Assembly (NCBI GenBank): GCA_905236975.1
Contig: CAJOQU010000154.1
Span: forward strand, 1-8,716
Direction: 5' to 3'
From: an uncultured Clostridia bacterium
GTDB taxonomy: Bacteria; Bacillota; Clostridia; Oscillospirales; Acutalibacteraceae
Length of the DNA: 8,716 bases
Part shown: positions 6,362 to 8,716 of the stretch, in pieces
Layout of the letters: the number at the start of each line of letters is the position of its first letter
Numbering within the stretch: the first letter of the stretch is position 1
Position numbers and translations under genes: made by a program
The notes under the pieces: model-generated
Databases searched by the model: none
Seen by the model: the letters and a program-made list of their open reading frames with translations, nothing else
What the model was told of the DNA's origin: nothing

Positions 6362-7198
6362 ATGCCGCCAAAAAAAGGGGGGCTGGGAAGGGGATTGGAT
6401 TCCCTTTTCAACCAAAACGCACAAGAAAGCGAGGGTGTGGTCTCGCTGCGCCTTTCCGAAATTGAACCCAACCGCGATCAACCGCGTAAAGACTTTGATG
6501 AAACCGCTCTTGCCGAACTGGCAGACAGCATTGCACAGCACGGTCTTATACAACCTATTGTGGTTTCACCTACAGCAGATGGCAGATATAGAATTGTTGC
6601 CGGAGAACGCCGTTGGCGCGCCTGCCGCATGGCAGAGCTTACCGAAGTGCCGGTCATCATCAAAGAAGCGGACGATCAAACCCTGGCGGAGCTGGCGTTG
6701 ATTGAAAATTTACAGCGCGAAGACCTGAACGCCGTGGAGGAAGCGCTTGGTTTCCGTTCGTTAATGGATTCCTTTGGCTTAACACAGGAGGAGGTGGCTC
6801 ACCGGGTGGGTCGTTCCCGCAGCGCGGTAGCCAACGCCCTGCGGCTTTTATCCCTTACCGACACCGAATTAGACGCTTTGCGGCGCGGCGTGATCACCGC
6901 CGGGCACGCACGCGCTTTGCTTGCCTGCGACGATCCCGATCGCCGTGCGGCCATGCTGCTTGCCGCGGCTGACGGCGCCTCGGTGCGGGAATTAGAACGC
7001 ATGGCAAACGCCAAACCGACTAAAAAAAGCGTAAAACCCGCAAACTCCACCTTTTACAGTGAAGTGGCGCTTTCTTTGAAAAACGAACTGCACCGCAAAA
7101 TTCGTATTAACCCCAGCGGCAAAGGCAGGGGAACCTTGACCATTGAATTTTACAGCGACGAAGAACTCGCAGACTTTGCCAAAAAACTGGGAAGTTGA
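6362..7198 (+). CDS. parB: chromosome partitioning protein ParB/Spo0J
   Basis: A 278-residue CTP-dependent DNA clamp that loads at parS, spreads and recruits condensin, and stimulates ParA. Domains in order: an N-terminal ParA-contacting GLGRGLDSLF (residues 7-16), the ParB/Srx CTPase domain with GERRWRA (81-87) and ENLQRE (115-120), a helix-turn-helix TQEEVAHRVGRSRSAVANALRLL (about 141-163) that reads parS, and a C-terminal dimerisation domain (about 225-278). Length is typical. AGGAGA (6349-6354) is 7 bases before the ATG. It is co-transcribed with parA, and its two likely targets lie just upstream of parA and of spoVAE. Confidence 0.96.
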   Translation: MPPKKGGLGRGLDSLFNQNAQESEGVVSLRLSEIEPNRDQPRKDFDETALAELADSIAQHGLIQPIVVSPTADGRYRIVAGERRWRACRMAELTEVPVIIKEADDQTLAELALIENLQREDLNAVEEALGFRSLMDSFGLTQEEVAHRVGRSRSAVANALRLLSLTDTELDALRRGVITAGHARALLACDDPDRRAAMLLAAADGASVRELERMANAKPTKKSVKPANSTFYSEVALSLKNELHRKIRINPSGKGRGTLTIEFYSDEELADFAKKLGS

Positions 7199-7230
7199 TT
7201 TGGTACGTTTTTTTGATAAAAAGGTGAAAT

Positions 7231-7268
7231 GGTACAGATGGTAAATATCACCTGTACCGCTGGTTTTT
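7231..7268 (+). terminator. probable terminator after parB
   Basis: GGTACAG (7231-7237) pairs with CTGTACC (7252-7258). After one A/C mismatch, TGGT (7239-7242) pairs with ATCA (7247-7250) around AAAT. Five T (7264-7268) follow five bases after the stem. The gap before the T run makes it weaker than the spoVAE terminator. Confidence 0.55.
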
Positions 7269-7305
7269 GCCTGCATTTTGCTTTTTAGAAAGGTTTTGTG
7301 TTTTT

Positions 7306-8214
7306 ATGTGGTTTATTTTATCGCTGGTAGCGATTGTTTTTTGGGGAGGCTCCGACCTGTTTTCGAAAATGGGTTCCAACCCGCAAGACAAATACAGTCA
7401 TTGGAAGATCGTCTCTGCCGTGGGGCTTATTATGGGTATTCACGCCACAGTAGAGCTGATTCTCGGCACGGAATTTCATCCCATTGATTTTTTGAAGTAT
7501 TCTCCGGCCATTGTTTGTTACGTTGCGTCCATGATTTTAGGGTATGTGGGGCTGCGTTATATCATGCTTTCGGTCTCATCACCTATTTGCAATTCCTCGG
7601 GCGCGGTCGCTTGCCTGCTTTGTTTGATCTTTTTGCGCCAAATGCCGGATCTGCTTAGTTGGGCGGGCATTGTGCTGGTTTGCTTCGGCGTTATCTGCCT
7701 GGCGTTCATTGAAAAAAAGTACGATACCGAATCGGCCGCCCTGGCCGAAAGCCCGGAAAACAAGCACTTTAAAAGCGGTTTTATTGCGGTGTTTTTCCCG
7801 ATTTTCTACTGCCTGTTAGACGGACTCGGCACCTTTGCGGACGCCATTTTGCTGGACATGGAATATGTCAGCGAAGATTCCGCAAATATTGCCTATGAAT
7901 ACACCTTCTTTGTGATGGGTGTGCTGGCCTTCCTTTACGTTTTCGTGCTCAAGCATGAAAAATTAAGCTTCAAGTGGGACGCCCCCAAGCTTGCCGGCGG
8001 CTGTTGTGAAACGGCAGGGCAATTTGCCTATATCTACGCATTGGGCGATAATCCCACCGTGGCCGCGCCCATGATTTCAGCCTATTGCGTTTTTTCGGTA
8101 CTGCTTTCGCGCATCATCTTAAAGGAAAAGCTGTCCTTTAAGCATTACATGATCATATTCATCGTCTTTTTAGGGATCATTTGCATGGGAATTTCCGAAG
8201 GATTGGCGGAATAA
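7306..8214 (+). CDS. EamA/DMT-superfamily transporter
   Basis: A 302-residue integral membrane protein of the drug/metabolite transporter superfamily, with the usual ten hydrophobic segments in two repeated EamA halves (about 1-133 and 163-300), joined by a charged loop near 134-160 (EKKYDTESAALAESPENKH). The N-terminus WFILSLVAIVFWGGSDLFSKMG carries the family's W-G-x-x-x-x-x-K pattern in the first helix. Substrate cannot be told; members export amino acids, nucleosides, drugs or sugar phosphates. I chose the ATG at 7306, with AGAAAGG (7287-7293) 12 bases upstream, a rather long spacing; the TTG at 7267 would add 13 residues inside a terminator T run. No clear promoter was found between parB and this gene, so readthrough from parAB is possible. 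Confidence 0.85.
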   Translation: MWFILSLVAIVFWGGSDLFSKMGSNPQDKYSHWKIVSAVGLIMGIHATVELILGTEFHPIDFLKYSPAIVCYVASMILGYVGLRYIMLSVSSPICNSSGAVACLLCLIFLRQMPDLLSWAGIVLVCFGVICLAFIEKKYDTESAALAESPENKHFKSGFIAVFFPIFYCLLDGLGTFADAILLDMEYVSEDSANIAYEYTFFVMGVLAFLYVFVLKHEKLSFKWDAPKLAGGCCETAGQFAYIYALGDNPTVAAPMISAYCVFSVLLSRIILKEKLSFKHYMIIFIVFLGIICMGISEGLAE

Positions 8215-8249
8215 GCCTCATTTTAAAAATTATATCCACTTTAAAAGAA

Positions 8250-8284
8250 GCTGCAGCATTTTTTATTTTGCTGCAGCCCTTTTT
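8250..8284. terminator. terminator between convergent genes, probably bidirectional
   Basis: GCTGCAGCA (8250-8258) and TGCTGCAGC (8269-8277) form a perfect 9-bp stem around ten bases. On the plus strand CC then a T run (8280-8284) follows, ending the transporter transcript. On the minus strand the stem is followed by TTCTTTT, so it may also end the 59-residue gene's transcript, whose stop is at 8283-8285. Confidence 0.88.
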
Positions 8285-8462
8285 ATCGGTTGTCTATTTC
8301 CTCATATTTTTTTAACAGTTTTTGCTTTTGCTTTTCCAGATAATCGCGGTCAATATTCGGATAAATACATTCATCGCAAGCGCCCAAAGAATTGATTGAA
8401 ATCTCGTCTAAAATGCATTTTCCGTTTGCTTCATAAATACAAAAATCATTTTCACATTTCAT
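8283..8462 (-). CDS. small cysteine-rich protein, 59 residues
   Basis: Function unknown. The product starts MKCENDFCIYEANGKC and has five cysteines (C3, C8, C16, C29, C32; spacing 4, 7, 12 and 2), then a charged, probably helical tail rich in Lys, Glu and Gln (about 42-59). The pattern recalls small Clostridia/Bacillus proteins such as DUF1540, which are thought to bind metal; I recognise the style but cannot assign the family. The ATG at 8462 is chosen because GGGGGA lies 8-13 bases upstream on the minus strand and the conserved-looking part starts here. The reading frame stays open up to 8669, but that extension crosses a terminator and foldback and is not believable protein. The gene sits directly after an intrinsic terminator, so expression may depend on readthrough. 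Confidence 0.72.
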   Translation of the reverse strand: MKCENDFCIYEANGKCILDEISINSLGACDECIYPNIDRDYLEKQKQKLLKKYEEIDNR

Positions 8463-8478
8463 TTCGTTTTCCCCCAAA

Positions 8479-8508
8479 AATAAAAAAGTGCGCAGCCAAA
8501 GCCACGCA
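8479..8508 (-). terminator. intrinsic terminator of the candidate small RNA
   Basis: On the minus strand GTGCGTGGC pairs with GCTGCGCAC around a TTTG tetraloop: nine pairs, two of them G-T. TTTTTTATT follows at once. It lies immediately upstream of the Shine-Dalgarno sequence of the 59-residue gene. Confidence 0.9.
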
Positions 8509-8526
8509 CCGAAAAACGCATGACTC
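8479..8526. repeat. 48-bp direct repeat, copy 1
   Basis: Identical over 48 bases to 8668-8715, at an offset of 189. It contains the complete minus-strand terminator plus about 17 bases upstream of it, including GAGTCATGCG on the minus strand. The match breaks at 8478/8667 (A versus C) and at 8527/8716 (T versus C). Confidence 0.97.
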
Positions 8527-8533
8527 TGCTGAC

Positions 8534-8634
8534 GCGACTCAGTTTTACAAACAATCAAAGTATGCAAAATAAGAGCATGCATTTTTACCAAAGAAAAATG
8601 CTTACTTTGATTGCACATTATGAAACTGAGTCGC
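8534..8634. repeat. nested inverted repeat (foldback), about 100 bp
   Basis: Perfect 12-bp ends (8534-8545 and 8623-8634) enclose a second perfect 11-bp inverted pair (8552-8562 and 8603-8613) and an 8-bp hairpin (8579-8586 and 8594-8601). No duplicated target site is visible directly outside the ends (CGTCAGCA on one minus-strand side, GCACTT on the other), which argues against a simple insertion. Confidence 0.9.
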
Positions 8635-8640
8635 AAGTGC

Positions 8641-8669
8641 ATTATATCATATGAAGATGATGAATGCAA
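8641..8669 (-). promoter_or_regulatory. extended -10 promoter of the candidate small RNA
   Basis: On the minus strand TTGCAT (8669-8664), 17 bases, then a perfect TATAAT (8646-8641) preceded by TGA, an extended -10. The predicted start is G8634. The -35 box overlaps the end of the upstream repeat copy's terminator tail. Confidence 0.75.
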
Positions 8670-8716
8670 TAAAAAAGTGCGCAGCCAAAGCCACGCACCG
8701 AAAAACGCATGACTCC
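8668..8716 (-). ncRNA. 3' end of a second, truncated copy of the terminator unit
   Basis: The second direct-repeat copy (8668-8715) carries the same linker end, the same nine-pair stem with TTTG loop and the same TTTTTTATT tail on the minus strand. If the pattern continues, a second structured RNA unit lies to the right of the window and ends here. Only its last 48 bases are visible, so whether the foldback is also duplicated is unknown. Confidence 0.5.

Larger units (their letters stand above)
8479..8634 (-). ncRNA. candidate structured small RNA or leader, about 155 nt
   Basis: On the minus strand a promoter predicts a start at G8634, the first base of a long foldback. Outer stem: GCGACTCAGTTT (8634-8623) with AAACTGAGTCGC (8545-8534), 12 perfect pairs. 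A 9/6 internal loop follows, then CAATCAAAGTA (8613-8603) with TACTTTGATTG (8562-8552), 11 perfect pairs, and an apical hairpin GCATTTTT/AAAAATGC (8601-8594 and 8586-8579) with loop CTTTGGT. A short linker leads to a perfect intrinsic terminator. Promoter, structure and terminator line up as in a free small RNA or a 5' leader of the downstream 59-residue gene. I do not recognise the family; the rod shape recalls 6S RNA, but the internal loop looks small for it. It could instead be a foldback mobile element. Confidence 0.6.

Noticed and set aside
8534..8634. CRISPR array or insertion sequence
   Set aside because: The repeats are two terminator blocks and nested inverted arms, not regularly spaced identical short repeats. 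There is no transposase frame and no visible target-site duplication.
8463..8669. The 69-residue N-terminal extension of the small cysteine-rich reading frame (open frame 8283-8669)
   Set aside because: It crosses the terminator T run and the whole foldback, lacks a ribosome binding site at its ATG, and its composition follows the inverted repeats. The ATG at 8462 has GGGGGA at proper spacing.

Overview
This window looks like a chromosomal segment of a spore-forming Firmicute, most likely a clostridium (class Clostridia). The evidence is the AGGAGG-type ribosome binding sites, two TTG starts, consensus sigma-A promoters, U-tract terminators, a spoVAE sporulation gene, a ydbS/ydbT-type pair, and a chromosomal parA-parB locus with two perfect copies of the Firmicute parS sequence TGTTTCACGTGAAACA. 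I cannot name the genus. The parAB/parS cluster suggests proximity to the replication origin, but oriC, dnaA, gidA/gidB and noc are not in the window.

Left part (1-1655): a 116-base noncoding edge is followed by an Rrf2/IscR-type regulator on the minus strand with three clustered cysteines. It is transcribed divergently from a class I mannose-6-phosphate isomerase (manA). Both genes have readable sigma-A promoters in the shared intergenic region. The two -35 boxes sit in the arms of a 9-bp inverted repeat, and a second small inverted repeat fills most of the Rrf2 promoter spacer.

Middle part (1766-4917): rarA (AAA+ ATPase of stalled replication forks) is followed by two bacterial PH-domain membrane proteins, ydbS-like and ydbT-like. 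The last two overlap by four bases (TTGA), so they are probably translationally coupled. Spacing suggests one rarA-ydbS-ydbT transcript.

Central part (5004-7198): parS1, an isolated spoVAE, a strong terminator, a near-consensus promoter, parS2 just downstream of the predicted start site, then parA and parB four bases apart. ParB is expected to bind both parS sites and, with the ParA ATPase, to organise and segregate the origin region. Because both parS sites lie in transcribed leaders, ParB could also affect spoVAE and parAB expression.

Right part (7306-8716): a ten-helix EamA/DMT-type transporter converges, across a probable bidirectional terminator, on a 59-residue cysteine-rich protein on the minus strand. 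Upstream of that small gene is a compact unit not explained by any ORF: an extended -10 promoter, a rod-like foldback of about 100 nt starting at the predicted transcription start, and a perfect intrinsic terminator directly in front of the small gene's Shine-Dalgarno sequence. The terminator block occurs again as a 48-bp direct repeat 189 bp further on, cut by the window edge. This is the best candidate here for something undescribed: a tandemly arranged small RNA or a leader/attenuator.
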